Part shown: piece by piece, positions 46,952 through 57,772 of the stretch
Numbering within the stretch: position 1 is the first letter of the stretch
Layout of the letters: each line of letters begins with the position of its first letter
DNA from: Nemania diffusa
Lineage: Eukaryota; Ascomycota; Sordariomycetes; Xylariales; Xylariaceae
Direction: 5' to 3'
Assembly: GCA_038501195.1 (NCBI GenBank)
Contig: JBBPUQ010000003.1
Coordinates: 1,876,501 to 1,940,500 of the forward strand
DNA length: 64,000 nucleotides
Notes under the pieces: generated by a model
Told to the model about the DNA's origin: nothing
The model's database searches: none
What the model saw: only the letters and a program-made list of their open reading frames with translations
Translations under genes and position numbers: made by a program

Positions 46952-49900
46952 GTTCACAGTGCGTATTAAAACTAGTTGCCGGATACCCGAGCGTGGAACT
47001 CAACCACGTTTACACTCGCAAAAAAGAAAGGCGAGAGCGAATCTCTGGCCGAAAGTGGCCACCGAGGAAGTCGTATTTGGCGTATAAAGATGTTGGATGT
47101 AACCGGATAATCTCGTCAAAGTATCGTCATGCTTCGTGAAAAGATACAGCAAGCGGGAGAAGTAGATAAGATGGGGTGAGTGCGCATGAGATGGAGAGGG
47201 AAAACGATCAAGACACTGATAATACGCGGAGGTTAGTGTCGTCGACTGCGAGAAAATGGTTCATGATGCGCAACACAAGTGATTGCACATGTGTGACAGC
47301 TGGCACCTGGGAATACCTAGAAGGGAAGGGCTCGAGAGCAAAACGGGGGTTCGGTGCAAGACGGTACAGTCAAAATGCCTAATACCAGCGTAACCAGCGT
47401 AGTGTGCTGGTGAGGGATCCCATTGTGGTGCCGTGTGGTGCCATTGAGCATTGAGGGGCGAGAGAATACATAGTACAGTAGAGGCGGGAAACCAGTGCAG
47501 GGGCAAAAGAGCCCCTGCACATCTGGGCAACAGGGACTAGGCAGAGGGAGGCTGATAGGCGTTGGACACTAGTCGTACCTAGTACGCATAGTGTAGCGTA
47601 CAGTACTGTATGGAGAAGGACTTCTGGAGGGAGCACACATACCGGGAGTTGGATCTACCTATTCTGTGGTTCATACTGATAGGGTAACGAGCAATCGAGG
47701 TTGGCTAACACGCACCCTCGTTCCTTGTCGATCGACGAACAAGCAGACTAACGAAGCGGCTAGGGCTGGTCAGAGATGCAGACGAAGATGCAAATAGCCT
47801 ATGTATGTATGTGCAGAGTATGTAAGTGGTGCCTCTGCAGTATGGATCCGATAGCAACTCGACGACAATAGGTAATGATAAACAAGACCTCTGAGACTCT
47901 CAATAAGCAGGTGCCGAGCAAGCAAGCAGTCTGTACATACGCATACGCATATACAGAAACACGCCTCTTTTCCTACTTGGTAGTAGAATTTCGCAGATCA
48001 TAAGGCGTAGGGTGGTGGGGCAACATATTAGGTATTAAATATGTCTCGAAGGCGCTGTCGACCGCTAATGATGCTGCGGTGCTTGTGCCTGTTCCAAGTT
48101 TTTGTCATGAAGATGTCATTGGCGTAGCTTCGAGATGCCTCTTGGTGCCCAAGGTCCAAGATCCAAGGACAGAAACAAGGACCACCGACTAGAAGATACG
48201 GTCCAAATGCAAAATTGGTCATCCTGCCCCTCCCCCTCCGTCCGTCGCGCCCTCGGCGTGTACTGTGGTGTATGTCCACAGAGTACATATAGGTAGTGCA
48301 CACAGGTAGTGCAGTGTACGCGCGTTGGGACGAGAGACACGATTGAACAATGGACCCTTGATTTTAGTTGGCAAGACTCGAGGACCCTGAGTACAGTCCT
48401 GTACTACCAGGTACTACCTCCAGGCATAGGTTATGTAGGTACTCCTCTCTTGGCTGGGTCGACAGGCTGACGAGACCCTGGTGTACTTTGCTGGACCCCT
48501 CACTGGTTCCCCTCCTGTGCTACTACCTACCTCTGGACAATTGGGTCCGTGGTTATGCGTAAGTAGCATAAGTAATCCGAGAAATAAACGGAAATGTGAA
48601 AACTTCAGGGTCCAGCCCAGATCAGGAGCCCAGATCCAGCCGAGTCGAACCATTCGTGCAGAAGGTCGATCCTAAACTTGTGGAGCCTCTGCCTACTTAC
48701 AGTACCAGATTTAGGCTTGATTGGCTGGTCACAAGCTAGTATTACCGGGCTCCACTTCTGTCTAGATCCGCTAACATGTCTCTGGCATCAAGTCGCGAAC
48801 AAGGCAAAACTGCGCCAAAACTGGGAGTGTTGTTATAAGTAACTTGCATCTGTTAAGATGCCCACTTTATGAGAGAAGAAGAGGGACAAAAAATATGGCT
48901 GAACCATTACCTTGCTACGTAAGTCACGCGCCATATGCTAGTCTACTCGGTATTATGCCAGATATCCATAATAGCCAGATACGCATAGATACCTCCCTGA
49001 GCTAGGTTAGGTAGGTATCTATAACTTTTAGTGTATAATAATTAATAAACTGCAGTAGGCTGATTGACTAAGTGCGCCACTTCTTGTTATACATACTAGT
49101 CCACGGGGATAGATGAATATCCGCTCTATATACTACGCGTGGACTTGATCAGACCTCGGGCAAGTTTACCAGAATTTTTTGATATAACTTGATTCAAGCT
49201 TTATACTGTGGGATATTCTTGGTGTAAACCCACCTCGGTGCCTTCTCGGCCGTTGCTAGTGATCAAAATGTATCTCGCTATGGAGGCTAAGTATGCAGAG
49301 GTGATACATATAGTTATAGTAGGTACAAGTTGTTCCTTTTAAAACTCTTCTCAGTAGTATTACTCACCATAACGGAATACCTTGTTTCCGATGCGGCGAC
49401 TCGCTACATGGGATCTAAATCAGAAGTATAGCGTATGCCAGGTATCGGTAATTTCTATAGGTCTGGCTATTATTTCGCCACCAGGTTTTGACAAGACTAG
49501 CACCATTAGTCGGCACCAATAGTTGAGATGAAAATCGCCACATCCAAGGGTAACTGCTATATGTCTGTTTTATATTACGGGAATTGACTAGTTGGGCACT
49601 AGATAACGGCATTGAAATCCATATCGCCCACTTCACCATGTTTCCCGTAGCTAGATACCCTGCTAATCAAATTCTCGGTTGAGAATATGAGCTACTATGC
49701 TACCCCCATGTAAAAAGTTCAAGTGGAAGTAGACGTACTAGGCAAGCCTTTGCAAGCCTCTGGGGAGCTTACCATACTGGGGAATTTTCTGTGCAAGTAG
49801 CTGGCGAACAGAGGCGAAGAGATACCTTTTGAGAGGTTGACCAAAACTCAGCGTGACAAATAGTGCCTGGGGTCCCTGTTACTAGACCTCTACTGTGTAC

Positions 49901-50487
49901 TCATGTATTCTATGGCGGTCTTGTTCTTGTAATCAGGACTGGGTGATATCGGTTCTATTTTCCCGACAAGATCGCGTGGGGGATTACAAGATTGGCTAGG
50001 TATTTAAGAAAAAAAAACTAGACTATGCGGTCGAAAAAGCATGGAATCCGAAATTTAGTTTAGCCCAACCGCAGTTGACTCCCAGGCTGTGGAGATGTCT
50101 ACCTTAAGGTCAGGCACTACTAGACCAGCTATTTTAGGAACCACCTCTAGTGAAGTTAAAAGCATTTAGTCGATCCCTTCATATACACTATTTCTCCTTG
50201 CTGCTTAGTCAATCTGCGCCGGTCTCTTCGGCGTTAGGGGATATAGTAAAGGTAGAATACCAAAGCCAGTTGATAGAAAACTACCTAATATTTCATTGGT
50301 CCAAGAAAATCTATATTAGATTACAGTCGATGTTATGCTAACATTCGTAGAGGCCAACCAAGTCGCAGAATAAGACACGAAAGCGACACATCACAAGGCT
50401 TTTTTTTTAACAGTAGAATTATCTCGCCTCAGCATCTCATGACTTATACATGGTATTATTACAGTGGTGTCCGTCTCCCAGATCTCT
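46952..50487. other. 3.5-kb stretch without a recognised gene
   Basis: Left part (46952-48800) has mixed composition with palindromic TACGTA/GTAC motifs; the right part (48800-50487) is AT-rich with dense stops. A minus-strand open frame at 49415-49639 has some coding character but no recognised domain. No tRNA found. Confidence 0.4.
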
Positions 50488-50827
50488 TTACTTCTTTTTG
50501 CTGGCAGCACCCTCGTGAGCCATCCCTTTGCATCCAGTAACCTCACCTAGTTTCTGCTCAGCCGTGCCAAAGCCGTGTGATGGGTCCCTTCGTTCGCCGG
50601 CGGCCTTCATCGTATCGACAGCGTGGGCCTTGGCTTGTTCACCAGAGCTTTTCCAGGAATGGGAACCGGTAACGTTTCCAATGGTAGCCTATTGAAATAA
50701 AAAGAATTAGTTGGCCCGTTTTCAAACAGGAGTAATTCAAAAAGCGCATTGGTACCTCTGTGGCTCCCTTCACATATTCAGCATGGCCGCCAATGAGGGA
50801 TGGTTGTTTGTTATCATTAGAAGACAT
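50488..50827 (-). CDS. CsbD-like stress-response / cruciform-DNA-binding small protein, 90 aa
   Basis: Exon 1 is 50827-50756 (24 codons) and exon 2 50688-50488, joined by a 67-bp intron with an AACTAAT branch and CAATAG acceptor. The protein starts MSSNDNKQPSLIGGHAEYVK, then KGATEATIGNVTGSHSWKSS, SGEQAKAHAVDTMKAAGERR, and ends GTAEQKLGEVTGCKGMAHEG plus a Lys-rich tail. The repeated KxxEATIGNxTG and AEQKLGEVTGC signatures match the CsbD-like domain of small fungal proteins such as Ustilago Hmp1, described as binding mismatched or cruciform DNA. CsbD proteins are often stress-induced; that is family knowledge and is not shown here. The intron must be removed for the second half of the domain to appear. 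Confidence 0.85.
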
Positions 50828-51681
50828 AGTGGTTAGGCGTGTTGGCTGAGCGTGTACTATGCGGTTGTTTTTCAGAATCTGTTTGTATCGCCGAGATATA
50901 GAAAACGACCATTTGAAGTTTTCTAAATTAGGTATAAAAAGTAGTTGAATTTAGATACATGTATCTAGACGTATATCCGGCATAGAGGTAGATATGCGTA
51001 GTAAGTGGTATTAGTAGGTAGATAGCCAAGACCGAGTGCATAGTCGCCACAAGGATGATCTCACCCATGACGTCAACGCTTGCTCACACCGTAAAGTACG
51101 GACAGGTAATTTATCTTGCAGGTGAACAGTTGGCAAACCACTCCATGCAAATGCATCATGCTCTGTGACGTTTTGTAGATGCAGATTTCAAAAGTCTGTA
51201 AATATGATGTACATAATATAGCTAACCGGGATTACGCAGTAGTCTACAACGCCAACTCGATTGACATGTGATGCATAATCTTTAGCATAAACTACCTCAT
51301 GGTTGAAATATTAAGCATGTTTAAGCCCTTGCCAGCGTAATTTTACTGATCCAAGAAGTGTAATAGAATCCTAGGTACACAAATGGCCTCGGATGCAAGA
51401 ACATGCGGGATAATTTTTGCTTTCGCTCTTGCTATTTAGGGAGTTTTTGTGGTAATTAGGTACCTACTCTGCCACAAAGAAAACCAAAGTATGCTACAGT
51501 AGATGCATAAGAGCTGTATGTGACGTCACTTATAAGTAAAGTGATTCGAGGGTTGAAGATAGGCTGGTCTAGGTCTAGTTCCCCACTAAAACAGGGACCA
51601 TTAGCTCCGTGCAGGCCATTCATGATCCATACCTCACCTTCGAAGAGATCCACCGTCAATCAATCGCAATAATCATCCAAC
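50828..51681. promoter_or_regulatory. Divergent promoter region
   Basis: 850 bp between the CsbD-like gene (minus) and swc5 (plus). AT-rich, no coding signal. Confidence 0.4.
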
Positions 51682-52686
51682 ATGCTTACAGAACCAATAA
51701 TTGACGAAGACTACCCTTCCGAGGACGACTCCGACTTTGCGCCCGGCGCTGCGCCTGCAAAGGATGTATCAGAGTCAGAGTCGGACTCAGAGGATGATGA
51801 TGATGGCCAACCGACAAGTGCAACGCCCAAGAGAAAGCGAACAGATGCCGATACCGCCGAGAACGATTTTGAGAATTCGGGAGACGAGGCCGTTATAAAG
51901 AAAGGGAGAAAGCGTCGGAGCAAAGCTAAGCGATCCCATGGCGATGCTGAGGAAGATGAAGGAGGTATAGGGGGTCTCATCAAAACACGAAGACAACGCG
52001 CGCAGGAGAAGGCAGAGCGAAAGTTGCATGCAGTTACCGGACCGGTGACTATCGACGTAGACGATCTTTGGGCACAGATGATAGCCGCGCCGGTCATACC
52101 TTCGAAGAATGATGAGGAGCAGGACAGGGAGAACCAACAGCCTAGGCAGGGAGGTATGGATGGGGATAGACAGGCGACTAAGACAACCTCGCGGAATTTC
52201 AGTGGCAATGATACACCAGATATGATCAAGATCAAGCGCACATACAACTTTGCTGGCAAGGTCCACACAGAAGAGAAACTAGTTGCTCGCGACTCGGCCG
52301 AAGCCAAACTTTACTTTGCCTCCCAAGACCCCAAGCTCGCAGACGCTGAAAATGAAGACGAGCAGCCGAAGCGAAAACCACGAAAAGCCTTCCGTTCAGT
52401 CTTTGAACCCGCTATCGAAGGATTGGCTCAGCGTGCCGATCTGAAACTAGGCATGGACATTCGGCTACAGCTTCGCGAGCAACAGGTTAAGGCCAAGAAG
52501 ATTAACGTTGTTGAGAAGAGTCGTATGGACTGGGTAGGCTTTGTCGACAAAGAGGGCATCCAAGACGAGCTTGCGCTTGCTGGAAAATCAAAGCAATCCT
52601 ACGTCGGCCGACAAGACTTCTTGCAGCGCGTTGAAGCTAAGAAAGAAGAGGAGGCAAGGCGAGCAAGAGCGGCCGGCCGCGGGTGA
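51682..52686 (+). CDS. swc5: SWR1 complex subunit Swc5 (BCNT-C domain), 334 aa
   Basis: Swc5 is a histone-binding subunit of the SWR1 remodeller that exchanges H2A for H2A.Z in the nucleus. Single exon from ATG at 51682. The N-terminus (about residues 1-90) is strongly acidic (DEDYPSEDDSDFAPG, SESESDSEDDDDG), the known H2A-H2B dimer-binding feature, followed by a basic patch KKGRKRRSKAKR. The middle has DVDDLWAQMIAAP and MIKIKRTYNFAGKVHTEEKL, both family motifs. The BCNT-C domain at the C-terminus (about 245-334) reads NVVEKSRMDWVGFVDKEGIQ ... ELALAGKSKQSYVGRQDFLQ ... RVEAKKEEEARR, the typical end of the family. All parts are intact. Confidence 0.95.
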   Translation: MLTEPIIDEDYPSEDDSDFAPGAAPAKDVSESESDSEDDDDGQPTSATPKRKRTDADTAENDFENSGDEAVIKKGRKRRSKAKRSHGDAEEDEGGIGGLIKTRRQRAQEKAERKLHAVTGPVTIDVDDLWAQMIAAPVIPSKNDEEQDRENQQPRQGGMDGDRQATKTTSRNFSGNDTPDMIKIKRTYNFAGKVHTEEKLVARDSAEAKLYFASQDPKLADAENEDEQPKRKPRKAFRSVFEPAIEGLAQRADLKLGMDIRLQLREQQVKAKKINVVEKSRMDWVGFVDKEGIQDELALAGKSKQSYVGRQDFLQRVEAKKEEEARRARAAGRG

Positions 52687-54574
52687 ACAGTCACAGAGGG
52701 CCTATCTAGCAGCAGTTTAGATACAACTCCGCCCATGGTCAGCAGGCCAGGGCTACCGAACGTTGTTTCTATGAAGCATTCTTCGCTTTGTGTCCAGAAG
52801 ATGTTCACTGAGGTATCTCCAAGGAGACTCAGTACATACATATATGCGTACCTCGATTTGCTGTTCATCACCGAGAAACCATTCTGCAATGCGCTCTAGC
52901 ATATATGGCTATCCTGGCATATAAGCACGCTATGCTATCGCGATGGACGGTGCTATACAGAGACTACTAGCACACTCAGAGTCTTCGATGCTTCTTTCGG
53001 AACCTAATCATATATGAGCCTTGGTAGATAAAGGTATCAAACTCATGTAAGAGGATGAAGAAGCCCCTTTAGAAGAAGGGACCGAGGTCAATGAGCCTAG
53101 CTACTCGATAGAGACAGTACGCATGGATAACGAGCACGTGCTAGGACAAGGTCAAGGGATGAAGTGGTCGTGAAATCGGCGAGTTTGCGCATAATATGGG
53201 CATCAACGAGCTCATAGACGCTGTACTGCCTAGTCACATGTAATGGCTATTTCGGGAACGCCCGACGAATGGCTGTACTATCAAATACGCAAAATTAAGT
53301 TAATAGAACTATAAACCAACAATAAATATAGGGTTCCCAAGCAACCCAGCAGTAGAGGAACTCACAACTTTTCAATGATATTTCGGCGATCTCCCATCTG
53401 ATAGATATGCTCATTCGCTCGAAAGTATAAGCCAGCCGCTTCTAACATCTATGTACAGTCACTCTGAAAGCGGGAAGCGACTGCCTAGGGGACTTGATGA
53501 ACTATCTGTGATATTTGGCTATCGGCTACCTCATGCAATGAAAGAAGAATTGAGGAATCGCTATCACCGAGCTACCATTTGCATTTAGATCAGTAAATCA
53601 CCGGCACTCGAGCAACCTAGCCATCCGAAGAGGATTTCCAACTAGTTGACCTTGCGAGATATCTGAGGCTTCACTTAAGCTCGTCAAGCTAACAAGGTAA
53701 GCCCACTGATTGCAAGACACCCTCTTTAAACGGCATGGCAAGGAATATGGGCGTAAAGTAGCACGTCGCTAGGTGACGAATCATACGATATAAGAGTCAT
53801 AAGATTATTTCTATATAACTACATCGTTTCCAAGCGCGATGGGATGCGAGTATTTACTAAACAGACTTAATAACTAGGAGCATAAGTGAATCTGATATTA
53901 TTTGTGAGGAACCAGCAACCCTCAATGCCGAACGTGCGAGTAGGATATGACTTTTATGATGTTAACTGGTGACAAGTAGACTCTTAAAGTATTCGACTTC
54001 TCGTCTTATTGGGCTTTAACTGCTGCCTTTTTACGAATATAGGGGATTATAATATCAGGCGCATGTTGTCATTGTGTAGACATAGAGGATAGTCCGATGT
54101 CTCTATACCTGCTAGTTGTTGGAATGCTAACATTCGTTGTGGGTGTTATTACTGTTACTGTCTTCATATATGTCTGTTCTTAAACGGCCTGTTACTAGAT
54201 GTAGTTAAATGGCGAGGAAATTGCGACGGCCATAGGTTTTGCTGTAGTTAGCATCGATGATTTGACGAGAATGGCCATTCAACGCTGCATCTCGGGGAAG
54301 CGGCACTCTAGACATCGTTCGTAAACGAGATGTGCCCCGTCAAGGTCGCTATTTTTTGTGGCACCTATGCGAGATGTTGAAAATAGGTCTACAGAATGTA
54401 CCGAAGTTCCTTATCACTTTGCTAGTTGATTAGCACCTGCAAGTGGGAGGACAAATAGGCGCTGAGGGGCAAAGTACCAACTGAGGAACACCTAAAGCTC
54501 GTGTGATTTATGCTAGCCAGCTGCTGCAGATCGTCTTCGAGATAGATGACATTGTTAGGTTTCTCGAGTTTCAT
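52687..54574. other. Intergenic with scattered degraded coding sequence
   Basis: No intact gene. On the plus strand several blocks read as protein but are broken by stops and frame changes: about 53050-53170 (EDEEAPLEEGTEVNEPSYSI), 53170-53240 (REIGEFAHNMGINELIDAVL) and 53380-53590 (YFGDLPSDRYAHSLESISQP, LPRGLDELSVIFGYRLPHAM). Family not recognised. The remainder is AT-rich without signal. Confidence 0.4.
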
Positions 54575-56299
54575 TTACCAATTATCAAAATTCCCAAATC
54601 CGCCTGTTTTTGGCTTCTTCTTCACCGGCTCGTCCCAGGTATCGAGATCCTCTTCTATAATTTCGTCGTCTGCGCTTTGACGCAGTTGGGCTGCCTTGAG
54701 ATACTTGCCTACGCCTACGCCGCCACTGCCCTGGTCCACAGTACCGTCTGCTCTCACTCGCTTCCCGGTCCATGTCATCTTATCATCTTCGGTACCGCCT
54801 GTTCTTGCGATCTCTGCCTTGGCTTCTGCCAGTTTGTCGCGCTCTGCCTTTTGTTTTTGGAACTCCTCGAAGGGGTCAAGGTAGACCACGACCTCCTTTA
54901 TGAAGATTTTATTTAATGGCCGATCTGAACCATCTGTTTCAACTGCTTCCATCTTATTAAGAACGTCCATGCCACCAACAACTTTCCCAAATATAGTATG
55001 CTTTCTGTCGAGATGTTTGACGGGTCGGTATGTAATGAAAAATTGGCTGGAGTTGGTATTCTTTCCTTTGTTGGCCATGCTCAGTATGCCGCGGGAGTCA
55101 TGGGTGTTTGGGCCTTCGAATTCATCCTGAAAATTCTTGCCCCATATGCTGGCTCCACCTCGACCGGTACCTGATGGGTCACCGCCCTGGATCATGAAGT
55201 TTTTGATATTCCGATGAAAGGCAACGCCCTTGTAATAGCCTTTATTCGCGAGCCTAGTGAAATTCCACACAGCCCGTGGCGCATATTCGGTGTATAGTTC
55301 GATATTTAGGTCGCCCAAATTTGTCTCAACTCGTGCATATCCTCGTATCTTCACACGCTTCGGCTTCAACATATATTCTTCGTCCGTCAATATCGCTCGT
55401 TCGCCACTCGTTTCGGGCGTCAGTCCTGTACTCGTAAAACTCGCCGCGGCTCTCCCCGTTGTGTAAACCGCCGCGTTATAGGCTGTCTTTTTATCTTGGA
55501 TCAGGCTCGGTTTTACAGCGCCACTCGTGTTACTCTTGACTATGGCAGTTGAGGAACGATTGACATCTCGGCCAGCTTCACGCTCCCGCCTGGCCTTCTC
55601 GACAACTTCTTTTGCTCTTAAAACTTTGTCGCCAACTCTGCCTAGGGCACCGATGTTTACATTGCCCTCTTTCCGCTCCTCTTCTTGCTCATTTGTCAGT
55701 AACGCGTTCTCGCCGTCCTTGATATACTTGAATTGGCTTAAATCCCTGCTGGAAGCATTCTGGGGGTCTTGAAGTGTAATGATATCCGAACGACCGAACT
55801 CAACATCGTCCATGAGATCCCGCCACATCTTAGCCTTAATGTTCATCCTCTCGATCGTGTCAAAAGCGAAGACATTGGCATAAGTTCCATGCCGGATAGC
55901 AACAACATGTGTGTTGTCTGTGAATACTTTGAAGGTGACGGGGTCTATGAAATCTCCTTTCCCATCGCTCCCCGTACCGTCCGTAGCTTTGCTATTAACG
56001 TCTGCGTTCCGCGAAAAGTTTAGTTTGATTAGGTCGCGGGCAGCGAGCGGCTTTCCATCGACAGGATTCGTTTTTTGCTTTTCCAGCCATTTTGCGATAA
56101 CTTCGGCATCGAAAATAGTACCGTCGAGCGTGCAGACCGGATTTTTGAACGGCTGGAGACTTGCGGCGCAGAAGTTGAAAGGCAATCGTCGAAAGGGAGC
56201 GCCATTCGCCTTGGATCGAGAGCCAGTATTGGCAGAGAAGGAATCGGAGGAAGCCCACTCGGAGTGTGTGATGTAGAGCTTGTCTGTACCTTTACCCAT
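54575..56299 (-). CDS. cyp8: U-box peptidyl-prolyl cis-trans isomerase (Cyp8/PPIL2 type), 574 aa
   Basis: A nuclear cyclophilin fused to a U-box; orthologues (human PPIL2) associate with the spliceosome, and the U-box suggests ubiquitin-ligase activity. Single exon, start MGKGTDKLYITHSEWASSDS, the exact family opening. U-box at about residues 37-110: LPFNFCAASLQPFKNPVCTL, DGTIFDAEVIAKWLEKQKTN, PVDGKPLAARDLIKLNF. A linker with coiled-coil character (NEQEEERKEGN, EVVEKARREREAGRDVNRS) precedes the cyclophilin domain at about 312-470: YARVETNLGDLNIELYTEYA, KGYYKGVAFHRNIKNFMIQG (catalytic FHR), GDPSGTGRGGASIWGKNFQD, SMANKGKNTNSSQFFITYRP, LDRKHTIFGKVVGGMDVLN. Catalytic Arg and Phe residues are in place. 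The tail is charged, then KKKPKTGGFGNFDNW. Confidence 0.95.
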   Translation of the reverse strand: MGKGTDKLYITHSEWASSDSFSANTGSRSKANGAPFRRLPFNFCAASLQPFKNPVCTLDGTIFDAEVIAKWLEKQKTNPVDGKPLAARDLIKLNFSRNADVNSKATDGTGSDGKGDFIDPVTFKVFTDNTHVVAIRHGTYANVFAFDTIERMNIKAKMWRDLMDDVEFGRSDIITLQDPQNASSRDLSQFKYIKDGENALLTNEQEEERKEGNVNIGALGRVGDKVLRAKEVVEKARREREAGRDVNRSSTAIVKSNTSGAVKPSLIQDKKTAYNAAVYTTGRAAASFTSTGLTPETSGERAILTDEEYMLKPKRVKIRGYARVETNLGDLNIELYTEYAPRAVWNFTRLANKGYYKGVAFHRNIKNFMIQGGDPSGTGRGGASIWGKNFQDEFEGPNTHDSRGILSMANKGKNTNSSQFFITYRPVKHLDRKHTIFGKVVGGMDVLNKMEAVETDGSDRPLNKIFIKEVVVYLDPFEEFQKQKAERDKLAEAKAEIARTGGTEDDKMTWTGKRVRADGTVDQGSGGVGVGKYLKAAQLRQSADDEIIEEDLDTWDEPVKKKPKTGGFGNFDNW

Positions 56300-57772
56300 C
56301 TTTAGTGGATAGGCGAGAGAGGTTGCGAAGAATTGAAATTGCCTAGCGCACAGAAGTAGGTATATAGGAGAGGCACCTTGGGCGGGTTAGGTCGAATCTC
56401 GATTTTGATAGAGTGTCACCACGAGTGATGAACAAGATGTATTCTGTATATAGGATACCTACCTACAGTAGGTTAGAGAACTGGATGCGACTACCTCCTA
56501 AGGTAATAAGGTACCTTCCTGGTTCTATGTAGACTAAAATTGGGGCTAGTCTAGATAGGTTCGCCGCTTTTGCCTAGTCATGTGACTAAGCAGCAGTATT
56601 TGTGCATACCTACATCATACATGTAACAAGGTCGAAACATCACCAACGTTGCAATACATTCTATCAAGGGACCAGGATTCTCAAATAGGCCATATAAATA
56701 AGCAGAATACAAGCCCCGAAGCATGAATACCTCTTTGCTAGTAACTATCTGTATTCCGAAAGTATTCGGACCCTTAGGGACGGATGGTTGATGGATGTAG
56801 TATCTACGTTGTTAGAAATCTTGCGAGAGAGATCTTAAAAGGATACCCTTACCAGTTCAACATCTACAGCATCACTCACCTCTCATGAATAGATCATGGT
56901 AGTGCTCTCCGTTTTTGGTTTGGACCTACTACCTTGAAGTAGTTTCCACCAGAGGCATTGGACGGCCAGGTATTAGAAGGTTAGTTTAAGTGGCCCTTCT
57001 CTCGTCTCATGGCCTTCAGTTGGAACTAGCACCGCAACTTCATTTGATAGGTTTATATCTCCTAGGACTTAGTTTGCTTTCCGATTTTTGCCTTAATGCT
57101 CTAGGCTACTCAGCTTGTGACGTTAGGCGCCTTCTCCTAGCTCTTTCTCTTCCTTAAATAATTGCTGTGATTTTTATATTTCACCTACAGGGATTGAATG
57201 TTGTAGAATGGCAAAAATGGCTAATAAAAAAACAGAGAGCTCAGGGGGTTGCTGCCGTAGGTTGAGTAGCTGATTACCTAATATAATCACTTCTTACTTT
57301 AGGTAGGTAGTACTGTAGGTACCCTGCCTCGGTAGCTAATAGCGTGCTTAAGTGCCTAGCTTTAGCGTGGCTAGGCACCTGAGGTACTGTATCTGTACTC
57401 GTCACTCACTCTCCCTTGTTCGTCACAGAGGGAGTGACAACGTAATGATTTCTAAAATTACAGCCAAGCCCCAAGCCTCAAGTCGAACCCGGATATCTTT
57501 ATGCCACTTGCGAGTTCTGTCCGTTTCAATTCTCCCGAATTGAGCATACCTACGTTATCCATTTCGCGCATTTTGTGCCATCCCAAAGTGCCATCAATGC
57601 AGTGAGGACTCCAGCGAACGGAACACTCCTATTTGCACGTTCCGCGTCGCATGTCCAGGATCCAGGAGCGCGACACCCGATATATAAGTAATACGAACGG
57701 CACCCTGATCCGTGCTGCCCGACAAGGCTGCCGCCCTGCGCGCCGACGCCTCCTCACCAACCCAACGCCATC
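56300..57772. other. Divergent intergenic region, no gene seen
   Basis: 1.5 kb between the U-box cyclophilin gene (minus) and the seven-transmembrane gene (plus). It contains repeated TACCTA/TAGGTA motifs (56458-56475, 57300-57325) and no coding signal. Confidence 0.45.
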
